DNA from: Moringa oleifera
Taxonomy: Eukaryota > Streptophyta > Magnoliopsida > Brassicales > Moringaceae
DNA: 64,000 nucleotides
Direction: 5' to 3'
NCBI GenBank assembly: GCA_021397835.1
Contig: JAJFZO010000447.1
Coordinates: forward strand, 434,001 to 498,000
Part shown: positions 35,204 to 45,714 of the stretch, one piece after another
Numbering within the stretch: position 1 is the stretch's first letter
How the letters are laid out: every line of letters begins with the position of its first letter
Notes under the pieces: model-generated
Databases searched by the model: none
The model's input: only the letters and a program-made list of their open reading frames with translations
Told to the model about the DNA's origin: nothing
Translations under genes and position numbers: made by a program

Positions 35204-35620
35204 TGTTTAATGACAGTTCTATTAGAACTGTCATTAAAGACACCCTTTTTAACGACAGTTCTATTAGAACTGTCATTAAAGACACCCTTTTTAACGACAG
35301 TTCTATTAGAACTGTCATGAAAGGCACCCCCTTTAACGACAGTTCTATTAGAACTATCATGATAGGCCCCCCTTTAACGACAGTTCTATTAGAACTGTCA
35401 TTAAAGGCGCCCCCCCCCCTTCAACAACAGTTCTATTAGAACTGTCATCAAAGGCCCCCCTTCAACGATAGTTCTATTAGAACTATCATCAAAGGCTCCC
35501 CCCTTTAACGACAGTTCTATTAGAACTGTCATCAAAGGCACCCCCTTCAATGACAGTTCAAGAACTGTCATTAAAAACTCTCCCCTTTAATGACATGAAC
35601 AAAGATGATAGTTTTACAAC
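35204..35620. repeat. Right subterminal array of palindromes in CACTA element B
   Basis: Eight near-regular copies of a palindrome with core GACAGTTCTATTAGAACTGTC recur about every 41-46 bases, followed by two shorter variants (about 35545-35575 and 35585-35632). Copies are separated by short C-rich spacers (ACACCC, GGCACCCCC and so on). The repeat units differ by one or two bases, often in compensating positions. Arrays of this kind are expected transposase-binding sites in CACTA elements. Frames that run through it give repetitive peptides and are not genes. Confidence 0.9.
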
Positions 35621-35672
35621 TGTCATTAAAAGCTATTTTTAACTGTCATTAGAGCTTTTATTTGTTGTAGTG

Positions 35673-35675
35673 CAT
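35673..35675. repeat. Target-site duplication CAT, right of CACTA element B
   Basis: Matches the CAT at 33381-33383 directly before the left end. Confidence 0.8.
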
Positions 35676-37270
35676 CCATGCTTGAATAATATAATTCGTT
35701 AATTTTAACACTTCTACCAATTAACCATAATACTCACTTTCGCTTGCATTATAATTGGACTTTTAATGCAAAATCTACTATTCATTATAGCTCTAACTAA
35801 ATCGTGCTTTTAAATGTAAAATTTTAACTTATTGGTATAGTATCTTGGGTATGCTTTACAGATCTTAATCAAAATTTTGCAACATTCTTGACAAAGTTGT
35901 TAATAACATTATTTAATTAGCCATATATCAGTGTATGGGTAAAGCGGGTCATATAACTGTATTTACCAAAAAAAATAAACATTTAATGTTTAAAATACTG
36001 ATACTCACGTATTAATTGAACTAATATACAAATTGAAGCTCTAAATTAGTATCAACCACACAATTCAATTACATACAGATTTCTTAATTAAGAAATATAA
36101 ATTTTATAAATCATTAGTTTATCATAAATGAGTACTATACAAGATCCATATATCTATGGATAAATAAATGGTTATGGTTGAGTAATGAAATACGTACTCT
36201 AATAAAAGGTTTACTTTTGGACAGTTTACTAAGATGTATGTATGAGTAACTTGATATTCATCCTCTATGACTTTTTTCAAATGCCTGACCAAGATGTTTA
36301 AATGCTCCTTTCATACTATTTTCACTCATAATTGTCAATATTGTTCTATAGCTATTTTCGATATTATGTACTGACATTTGGCTCGAAGTAATATGAACAA
36401 AACAATAATACTTCTTCAACAAGATATGCATTACATATTGAACCTTTAGCTTTTGATTTATTTTTCATATTACAATTTTAAAAGGTACTTATAATGATAA
36501 TTGAGATTGATCAAAAACATTAATCTATTCGTTGGGGAACAATGAATTAAGTTAAAGTATGATTAGTACCATTTGAATAAATACATCTATTAATATTGTA
36601 CTGGACTTGTTATCCATATGCTAGTTACATTAGAAGATGAACCATTGAGTGAAAGAAATTTAGTAGGAATAGACGCTTGAGCTTATAAACAATTATAAGG
36701 ATCTCATGTTTAAGCCATCCTATATCTTTATTCCTGATACTAGTTGATGTTAGCTACTTGAAAAATAAGCTTAACTATGTTAATGCCTATGATACATTGA
36801 ATGTAACATGCAGTAATCTCTATATAAAAGCATGATAATTATGGCTCTTGCTCTCGTGTAACTTATTTTTTCTCATTTTCACACATTTGGCCATGTTTTT
36901 ATGCATATCCATAAGAGAATCTAAGATTCTTTACCTACTCACCTAATATTTCTCTACTTGCTTTATCTTGTATGTAATAAGCGTTAAAGTGTCTCTTAGT
37001 TGCCGCACTTAGACCAACTCAAGTCATTGCCAAAATGCCTTTTAGTCTTCACTCAACTTTGTATTATATTTCATCTTTCTTCAACATTCAAGACTGTGTT
37101 AAAAATGTTATCGAAGATATTTTCTTTATATACATGACATCAAGGTTGTATTTGAATTAAATAAATTAGTTCTCCAATAAGATACATCCAAAAATATGCT
37201 TCTTTTCTCCAACCATACATCTTACAAATTAGACCATTTATCTGACTAGATTCTAATTTTGTTTCATTTA
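35676..37270 (-). pseudogene. TNP2-type CACTA transposase relic, middle part
   Basis: Minus-strand reading, in changing frames, gives TNP2 landmarks in order. At about 37140-37235: KRSIFLDVSYWRTNL, then NLDVMYIKK (family: KRSIFFDLPYW...NLDVMHIEKN) and IFDNIFNTVLNV. At about 36340-36450: GSICNAYLVEEVLLFCSYYF (family: GSIAEGYVVEEALTFCSRYL). At about 35740-35830: AIMNSRFCIKSPIIMQAKV, resembling the block after the conserved TQNSG. The last visible residues, IILFKH, stop at the edge of element B, and the next family residues (WFDL) resume on its other side. Many stops and frameshifts show that it is dead. The 5' half of the transposase is not recognisable beyond about 37270. Confidence 0.8.
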
Positions 37271-37979
37271 TTAGTCCCAATATATATATATTACAATTTA
37301 GATATATTAATTAAAAATATATTTCTAATCAAATATATAGTTACAAATGAAATATATATTTTAATATTTATATATTAATTAAAATATATTTTTTAAATAT
37401 AAATATATATTTTATAATCTTAATATATCAATTTTAAAAATATAATTTCAATAAAAATAAATTCCAATGAAACTTACAAGAAATTCCAATGGTTCCTTTT
37501 TTCTATAGAATTTTTTGGATTTGTTATAGTGTGAGAGCTCTAGAATTTGCTCAAAAAAAAAAAAAAAAAGACCAAGGAGTTTTATGACAAGATGATATTT
37601 AGAAAGAACTTTGCTACTGCATAAAAAGTTCTTTCTTTTTATTAACATCTTCAATTATTTCCAAGTTATGATCTTGTTGGATTGGACCTTTAATTGTCAC
37701 TGACGTTTTCCCTTGATGATGCTTTGAAAGTTTAAAACATCAAAACATGAAAAACATTCAAAGTAAATGGACATTGATTCAAGCCAAACTATAAATCATT
37801 TGAGGAGCATGAAGTAGAGAAAGTTCCACTCTACGTCTCAAAATACCCTGATGGATAACCATACTTTATGTTGGGCTGAGGATGTGAAACTACATGCTTT
37901 TCTTAGAGGTAACCTGAATTCCTTCCACATTCCCCATAGTAAGACTAAGATGATTGAGACCCCCTAACCAAGTTTTCTC
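37271..37979. other. Spacer, possibly more of the transposase relic
   Basis: AT-rich with an A run near 37552-37569. It could hold further decayed sequence of the TNP2 relic on the minus strand, but I recognised no conserved block. No gene is supported. Confidence 0.35.
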
Positions 37980-40900
37980 TCCTTTTTTCCTTTTACATTT
38001 CATTTTTTGGGCATATCGAGGGCATTGTTTGGTTATGTGTGGTAGGAGTGTTTTTATCTAGTTTTAACTTCTTTTTTTTTTTTGTTGCACCTTTATTAAT
38101 TGTCTTAGTCATTTAAATATCTCTCTATAATAATTATGTGCGTATTTATGTTACTTAGGATATCTCATATCCTTTATAATGAGCATTGATTTTCAAAATT
38201 TTTGGTTCAATTATTTGAAAGCATTAATTTGACATTGAATATTACTCTACGATTGATGCATATAGAAATTGATTATACTTAAACATTTTGAGCACTTTAG
38301 TTTTTACATTTTGGATAGATATGTTTTGATAAGTATTAATTGAAGGACCCTTATTCTCTCACATTAATGATTTTTTTGAATTTGAAAAATAGAAATTTGA
38401 TGTTAGAGCTCTCCTTTAGGACTATCGCGGTGAACCATGATCAAGCCAAGCTTGAAGAATGATCAAGGCACTTGATTCTTTTTATTATGGCCAAATCAAA
38501 CACATCCTATTTTGATATTCTAAGTGGACATCCCTTACTAAGCTAAATTAAGCTTTATTGTGTTAATTGTTTTATTTGGTACATTATCCTTAGTTAACCC
38601 AAATATTACTTATTTCTACACCATTTTTCCTTGGAGTTATGACGCATCATATGAGGGAGAAAATATTTAGGTGAATGTAAGAGGAAATGTGGGGAGATTT
38701 TTTGAAAAAAAGGTCGATACATGAGCATATGCTTTTATTTAATAAAAAAAGAGAGTGAAGAAAAAAAAAAGATGGTATATATGAGAAATGTTTTGAACAC
38801 CTAGAGTTTAGGAATGGAAAAAGTAATTAGAATGATGGATAAGCCTAACAAATTAAGATAGACACTAATTATTTTTAAGATGATGGTATCCTACAGATGA
38901 GTTAATCCATATTTCCTACTATTATGTTGATGGTTCAAGGGTTTTGAGAGACATTTTTGTGAGCTTTATGATGCCTTTTTCAATCTTTGAAACCCTTAGA
39001 ACCTTTAAAAATTTCCTTAACTCTTTATTCATGAGCCACAATACAACTCTATGACCCTGTTACAACCAAAAATAAAGACTTTTGACTTAAAGTGAAGCTT
39101 TCAATTTAGTAGAGATTGCTTCAAAAAGAGAGTATCTGACATGAGTTCCTTAAGTAAAAATTAGATGTTCATTTTTTTGAGATATATAGGTATTTGTTAG
39201 GTCAACTATGCGAATTGATTTTACACATATGCATTAACTATACACATAGGCTCCAATGTAATTGATGACTTACGCATGAGCTTTAGAATGATTACCAATT
39301 TGAATTGATGTTTTAACTAATATTGATACCATTTTTTTTTAGATCAAAGGACTAAAGATTTAGTATATTTGTTTCAATTTGAATCTTGTTTTCGAATTTG
39401 CTTGAGGGTAAGTAAAAGATAAGTGTGGAAGAATTTGATGAGTGATTATTTTCTTATTAAAATTCATATTAATCCCCTGCACTTGTGTATGTTAGTCATA
39501 ATATTGCTATAATAATATGATTGTTTTATGATATTTAGATATTTCAGAGCTTATTAAAAGAACGAAAGAGGAAGTAAACAACTGTGAGCTTATTAAATGA
39601 AAAAAGAATTTAAGAAATCAACAAATATTGAGTTTCCTAAATGAAAAAAGATTTAGGGACTATCTATTTCAATTGATGTTCTAGAGCTTAGTAGAACGAA
39701 AAAAATAAGTGAATAATTCTAAGCTTCCTAAATGAAAAAGGATTTGTAGAAATCAACAAATATTGAGTTTCTTAAATAAAGAAAGATTTGCAAAAATTAA
39801 CAATTAGGCAGTGCCAATTCTAATTGGTATTTTACATTAGGACTAAGGTTACAACCACATCATTATAAATAAAAATAGAGGAAAAGCTGCAAAGATATAC
39901 TGATAAAAAGGAGAAAATGTTTTGGAGAAGGAAAAAAATGAGAAGAAGGTTAAGAACTTCAAGATTAAAGCTTTAACTAAGTGAGATTCAAGAAATTCGG
40001 GATTCTTTCATCTTTTCTCTTTCTCTTTAATTTTATATTTAAGATATTTAATTTATTCTTTTGTTTAAATCATGTTAGACTAAACTTTTAGCAGGTTAAG
40101 GATGATTTTAAAACCTTAATTCTATGTGTTGGATAACAACCATGTTTATGCAATTTTTATAATTAAAATTGCTTATGTTCTTCTAAAATTTATGTTTATG
40201 TGATCGTTATTTCATTCTATATTGGGTGACCAACTAAATAGGGTTTGATAGTAATCTAAGACCAAATTAAGATTCTTGATTCAACATTGTTTGGAAGCCT
40301 AATTGCTTGAAATAAATTAAAATTAATATTTATGGTCAAGTTTTCGGTGAGTTTGATGGAGAAAATAATCTAAACATAACTCAAGCTAAAAAATAATGCT
40401 TATTGTATTTATTATTTGTATCAATGTATCTTTTTCATCTTAATGCTTTTGTTAGATTAAATTTAAGATGCCTATCTACTAGTTTTGTTTAGCAAGAAGA
40501 AATTAAGCAATAATGTTTAACTTTATTTAATGATACAGTAAAGAAAGATGAAGATAGCGAAGCTTATTATTATCTATGGTTGGTAGTTTTAACGAGGAAT
40601 AGGGGAATAATATTATTGTTAACACATGGATGATTATTTAGTAGTGAAGAATAAAAGCTTGACCGCTTGTTTTGCTAATAATGTACTTCATACCTGTTTT
40701 ATATTATTTTTTGATTTGTAATTATTAAATTTAATATTGATAAAAGATCTTCTTTATTTACTTTTATGTTTTTATTAAATTTTAAGTTAATTTATTTTTT
40801 TAATAATAAACTAATTATAATTAATTTTTAATATTATTATATTAATCTTAAATTAATAATAAAAGCTTTAAATTTGATACCGTTAATAACATGCATCTTT
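37980..40900 (+). mobile_element. LTR-retrotransposon-like relic (possible polypurine-tract region and LTR)
   Basis: At about 38010-38050 the reading 'GGGCATATCGAGGGCATTGT...' resembles the 'ATTGAGGACAATG...' block that comes just before the polypurine tract in many plant LTR elements. Further on, about 39535-39800 contains a direct duplication of about 135 bases around AATCAACAAATATTGAGTTT, and 39860-39890 looks like a TATA region (CATTATAAATA). No coding frames survive, and no second LTR or target duplication was identified. The class is therefore tentative. Confidence 0.35.
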
Positions 40901-41654
40901 TTCATCTTGAAAAGCAAAAAGTTGTTTAATGGGACCTATGCTAATGGCTGAGAATTAACCACATATCTGTCATAGCTAGCCAAACGGATTAAAGAAATGA
41001 AAATGGGAGCACATGAGTAAGGCCCATAAATGATGCATTACGTTTCCATGGAACATTATTCGAAAAAGACAAAAGTATGAACTGGAATCATAAAGGTAAG
41101 AGACCACCCCGGCCCCCCCCCCCCCCCCCCCCCCCAACCAAAAAAAAAAAAAAAGGAATTCTTATTTCTCGAATTAAACAGCAAGTCATGGCATACTTGA
41201 TCAAATTATTAAAGCACAATAGTAACGGTACATATTTCATCTTATCTAATGTGTATTGTATAAGACACTTTTGCCTTTGTAAATATATGTTGGCATAAAG
41301 TCCCACAGACCCATGATGGCTAGGTAACAAGCAGGTTACTTATGTAGGAGAATCTTGGGCATATGTACTTCAAAATAGGTACACAGGGTAGATTGAAATA
41401 TTAGGTTATATATTAGCTATAGTTCCACCAAGGGAAGAAGAAAAAGTGTAGGAATTATGATTAAGTGGGTGCCAGCAGATTATAGTGGGTATTCAAGAGG
41501 TCCAGTGCAGACAAATTCTTTCTTTTGTTGCATTTCAAGAGTTTCTTAAAGAAGTTTTATATGTGTTTGTCCAGAATTTAGCTCTGATTTTAGTGGGGTT
41601 AATATGACCCTAAGATAATGTTACATACACAGCCTTAATTAATAATAAGGTTTC
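40901..41654. other. Spacer downstream of the GA20-oxidase
   Basis: Contains a 23-base C run at 41113-41135 followed shortly by an A run (41139-41154). Otherwise no features are seen. Frames here lack homology and one is simply poly-Pro from the C run. Confidence 0.5.
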
Positions 41655-41655
41655 A

Positions 41656-41661
41656 TTTATT
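41656..41661 (-). terminator. Candidate poly(A) signal of the GA20-oxidase gene
   Basis: AATAAA on the minus strand about 220 bases after the stop codon, a usual 3' UTR length in plants. Not proven; plant poly(A) signals are loose. Confidence 0.35.
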
Positions 41662-41881
41662 TTCTGTTTCTTAGGCCAACATGTATTACATAAACTCTAA
41701 CATGTATTACACAAACCCTAGTCTCAAGGAATAAACAGAAAGAAAGAGAGAATAAGATGACTGTGTACGAGAGAGAAAGTGACAAGGGAGGGAGAGAGAG
41801 AGAGAGAGAAACAGATAAAAGACAGAAAATCACATGCAGACAAGCGAAGGAATGGCCAAAAGCATCCAAAGTATATAGAAA

Positions 41882-43948
41882 TTAGATGGTTTTGGAAGAC
41901 ATAAGCCAGTTGATGAAGCTTTGGAGCGTAGTAACATCAGCCCTGTAGTGGTTTTGAGTGAAGTCCAACAAATCTGACCATGTGAAATCAGGGTACTTCC
42001 TGGTGCCATCTCTGCGTATAAGATCTTGTGGGGGTCTCACCACTTTGTCCTCTCTTGGGTTTGCAAAGAAAACCAATGATCTTCTCTCTCTGTCCCTATG
42101 CACCACTGCCCTGTGCAGGCAGCTCTTGTATCTCTCATTAGATAATGCCTGCACATCAAAAAATTCACTCATTCCACTTGATACCTCCTGCCAAAAACGC
42201 ATCCGTGCATCTAACATAACATTACGCATTCATGCATGCACTCTGTTTTTATTTTCTTTAAATCTCAAATAGAAGACAAGAAAGCAAGCGTCATAGCGAC
42301 AAGAGTTTAGCTATTTTGAACATTTTTATTGTTCTGCAGGATTGGCATAATTGTCTCCTTCATTAGGGTTCAATAATCAACAGAGATCACTTTTTATCGC
42401 CATTAGATTGCATATATATGTAAATTTTACCTATCTTGGAGTTATCTAAATGAAAACCAGAAATATCACATGAAATTATGTCATTTTAGGTCTGGCTATT
42501 TACGTCCTTATCTTTGCAATGTTGATATTTAATGGCATGACCTACTTGTCTCGGATTTGTCTCTTTCGTTCGCGACAATATTGTGATAAAGCCAGTATAA
42601 TTAAATTAGAGTAGGACTTATACAATTAAATTGAGTGCATCATATAATTACGTGTCAAAATGCAAAAATAAAGTTCTATAATTAACATGACATTCAAAAT
42701 TAAAGCTCACCATGAAGGTGTCACCAATGTTAATGACAAAGGCGTCTGGTTGAGGTCTCACGGCTTGCCATTTGTTATCTGAAAAGACTTCAAGGCCTCC
42801 AACTTGGTCTTGATAAAGGATTGTTAGGGAGGTCGGGTCACAGTGAGGGCCCGTGCCAAAGGTGAGTTCAGAGTTTTCGCAACAAGGGTAGTAGTTGCAC
42901 CTCATTAGTAAGTGACCATCTTCGAAAAATTTTCGATAGTGCAAGCGATCAACTCCCAAGCTGATTGCCAAAAGCTCAAAAATCACCAGAGATAATTCCA
43001 TCAATGCTTCACAATACTTTTGGTAAACCCACCTACAAAGAATGACATAGGCACATAAACTGTTAGTTATGTCTTCTAACCTCTCAAACCCCACTAGGTG
43101 ATATGCACACTCTTCTGTGCAAAACAAGCTTAGCATGTGTGTTCTTTTGTCTTTGTCCCTCTTACACTCCTCCCCCCTAAAAAAGAAGAAAAAAACCAAC
43201 CCATTTTCAAGGGCCTATTTTTTTTGCTTTATGTTTTCTCCAATGGAGATATTTGTTGCACCGTTGTTGGGTTTTGGCTTCTCAAGGTACGTAGAGTCTT
43301 GTTCCTGGTGAATGACACTCCCCATATCAATAATTAAATGACCATGTAAATGTTTAGATAAAAATGCAGATAAATTAAGCATCCCTAATCTTACCCCGTG
43401 CACTCATAGTCTGAGCCTACAACAGTCTTGAAGTAATTTGCTACAGCGGGCTGGGTGTCATTGCCATGGAACCCAAAAGAAAAAGTCTCCTTCCATGGCA
43501 ACTTGGTCGAGAACCTGTTCGCATGGGCACCAGAGTACCCTGAAATAGTCCCAGGCTTCTGCCGCAGTCTGTTTTTCTTGTCAGGGGGCAGCTTAAAGAC
43601 AGAATCAATCTCCTCATACGCTGCACGAATGAGACTTGCATCGACGCCATGGTTGGTAACTTGGAAGAAGCCATGCTGCGAGCAAGCTGCTCTAACAAGC
43701 TCCACCGCGCGGGCAGTTGCCTCCTCATCGCCTTTCATGAATCCACTTAAGTCTATTAGAGGCTCATTTAGCTCTTGCTGAGTATGAACCAAGTCCTCAT
43801 CTGGCCAAATGAACTCTGTTGGCAAGCTTGGTTGCGGCTGAAACATGGATGAGTCAAAAATCAAAACTCCCTTTTCGGCTTTTGGTTCTTCAGACGGACA
43901 CAGAAGAAGCGTCGAAGTACTACTACTTGAGTCCATTAGTAGAGACAT
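41882..43948 (-). CDS. GA20ox: Gibberellin 20-oxidase
   Basis: Three exons on the minus strand, 43395-43948, 42711-43032 and 41882-42148, join in phase to a 380-residue protein, the usual length of the family. It is a soluble 2-oxoglutarate/Fe(II) dioxygenase that oxidises carbon 20 of GA12 and GA53 in several steps towards GA9 and GA20, before the 3-oxidase step. Visible motifs: LPWKETFSFG (family signature) in exon 1; iron ligands in GPHCDPTSL (His248, Asp250) and SCLHRAVV (His304); and R-R-S (Arg314, Ser316) for 2-oxoglutarate. The usual NYYPPC block reads NYYPCC here (residues 231-236). Intron positions match those known for plant GA20ox genes. The start is the first ATG in frame; a second ATG four codons later is also possible. 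Both GT-AG junctions are clear. In many plants GA20ox transcripts fall when gibberellin is abundant; no element for that can be read here. Confidence 0.95.
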
Positions 43949-44125
43949 CTCAAACCGGTTGTTGCTTCAAGAAGTCATTTAGTAGAAAGATAATGATAAA
44001 AAAAGAGAGAAAAAAAAAAAAAAAGGAAAGGAGAAGAGAGTGCGAGTGCGAGTGAGAGTGAGAGTGAGAGTGAGGGTGAGAGACAACTAGGAACTCGAAA
44101 GAAGGAGATATATATAGAGAGAGGA
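43949..44125 (-). promoter_or_regulatory. GA20-oxidase leader and core promoter region
   Basis: Read on the minus strand, a TATATATA run at about 44107-44118 lies about 160 bases upstream of the ATG. Between them is a CT-rich leader made largely of a (GAGAGT/GAGTGC)n tract on the plus strand at 44036-44085. CT-rich leaders of this kind are common in plant 5' UTRs. The position of the transcription start is inferred. Confidence 0.5.
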
Positions 44126-44339
44126 ATAAGAAACAAGACACTACTGACCAAGATTGATTACGTTGACAGGTTATTAGGAATATAGGGGAGAGTAAAAACC
44201 ATAAGAAAAAAAAAATAGAATAAATAATGAGAGGCATGAGAAGACAAAAGGCCAAGGGCGGGCCTCCCATCGGTAATGTCGAAGCTGTGAAAGAGTTGTC
44301 AAGGAGCCAACAACTGAGACGAGAGACAGACGCCTTTTA

Positions 44340-45678
44340 GCCCATTTTGGTCACTTTCTATAATTTCATATAAGCAATTATGAGATGAAAACTCACCACG
44401 GAGCAGTGTCTATCCTTTGGTTTGTCAGCTTGTATAGCCTCCTCTGCTAATCAATTGAATTGCTTGTTCCCAAGGACCTCCATCTCTTGTGTAGATATAC
44501 ATATGCACAAGAATCCATAAACGGTAAGTCTATTACTTGGAAATCCACTATAGAGATTTTATACCATACGTGGATAAACATGGTTAAAGGCTTATTCCTA
44601 TTATAAGATGTCCAATTACTTTGAAGTCACTAATTGCTATATTTGGTCATACAAGATTAAAGGGTATGTCCTCCTTTATGCATGTTATGTCTTTGATTAT
44701 GTTATCAATATCCTGCCTGCTATATGTCCTGGACACAAATGAAAGCACAGCCTTCATGGTCTGTTTAATGTTTTGCACCTTTTTTTATTGTGCCTTTGCA
44801 TTTCATTATTATTATTATAATATATATATTTTACCATGATTTAATTTCAAGACTCACCTAACATTGAATTTGAGTTCATGATTTTTCAAGACTCACCTAA
44901 CACTGAATTTGAGTTCATGAATGTCGTCAATTATTGATATTTTATTTCCTCTCGACAAACATGAACATCATATAAATTGTCTTAATTTCAAGACAAAAAT
45001 TATAATATTTTTTTATAATTAAAGATATTATATATTATTTAATAACATACTTTTGAAAGATCTGTCGTATATGAGTCAAGAACTTAGACTTATGCGTCAT
45101 AAAATTTTAATACAACAATTAACTACTATCGATCATTACATGCAAAGATTTTTTAATAAAATATGTTTAATTGTTTCAAATTGATATCTAATCACATATG
45201 ATTAGATATAATTTTTTATCAATAATATGATTAATTGTTCTTATTGATTCTTTATGGGAAAATAACCTATCAATAAGAAACATTATATGATATCCTTTAT
45301 ACCATAAATTATAAATGGTCACCATGTTTTTTTATTATCTAATTAATAAGAATTCTGAAGCTTTTTTTTTTTTTGGTTTAAATAGGTGAATATTCTAACT
45401 GATCTTCATAGCCTTTAATATCACGCTTAATTTACTTTTATTTTCTAAGAGGGATGAATAATAGTACTGCCGGTCCAAAATTAGACCAAAATGCAGCAAT
45501 AGTACTTGTTAGGTGTGCAAAATCTCCCAAAATCTTTGTCAAATCTTTCAAAATTTGGTCATGGTGCCTTTAAAATTAATGTGTAACATGTCTAATTGTA
45601 CTTGTGTACCCATATAATAACGTAACTTGTCCATTATTGTGGTGTAATGGTGACCTACAACCCTCATTTTTAGATCAT

Positions 45679-45714
<36 letters not shown>

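Larger units (their letters stand above)
33384..35672. mobile_element. CACTA element B, compact non-autonomous element with clean ends
   Basis: The element is 2,289 bases, begins CACTACTACAAAAATTG and ends in TTTGTTGTAGTG, the inverted CACTA end. It is flanked by the 3-bp target duplication CAT (33381-33383 and 35673-35675), as expected for this superfamily. It carries palindromic subterminal repeats at both ends, dense on the right. The interior holds a CAG/CTG-rich imperfect palindromic array and blocks shared with element A, but no transposase and no Ulp1-like sequence. It must have been moved by a transposase made elsewhere. It sits inside a TNP2 transposase relic on the minus strand. Intact ends and TSD suggest it is younger than element A and the relic. 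Confidence 0.88.

Noticed and set aside
35178..35439. Frames giving a repeated 'NDSSIRTVIKD' or 'MTVLIELSLK' peptide
   Set aside because: They translate the palindromic subterminal repeats and are not genes.
35204..35620. Possible CRISPR array
   Set aside because: Regular palindromic repeats with short spacers, but in plant nuclear DNA at the end of a CACTA element, with C-rich 10-20 base spacers that are alike and not unique.
41088..41330. Frames with poly-Pro or poly-Gly near the C run
   Set aside because: Produced by the 23-base C homopolymer.
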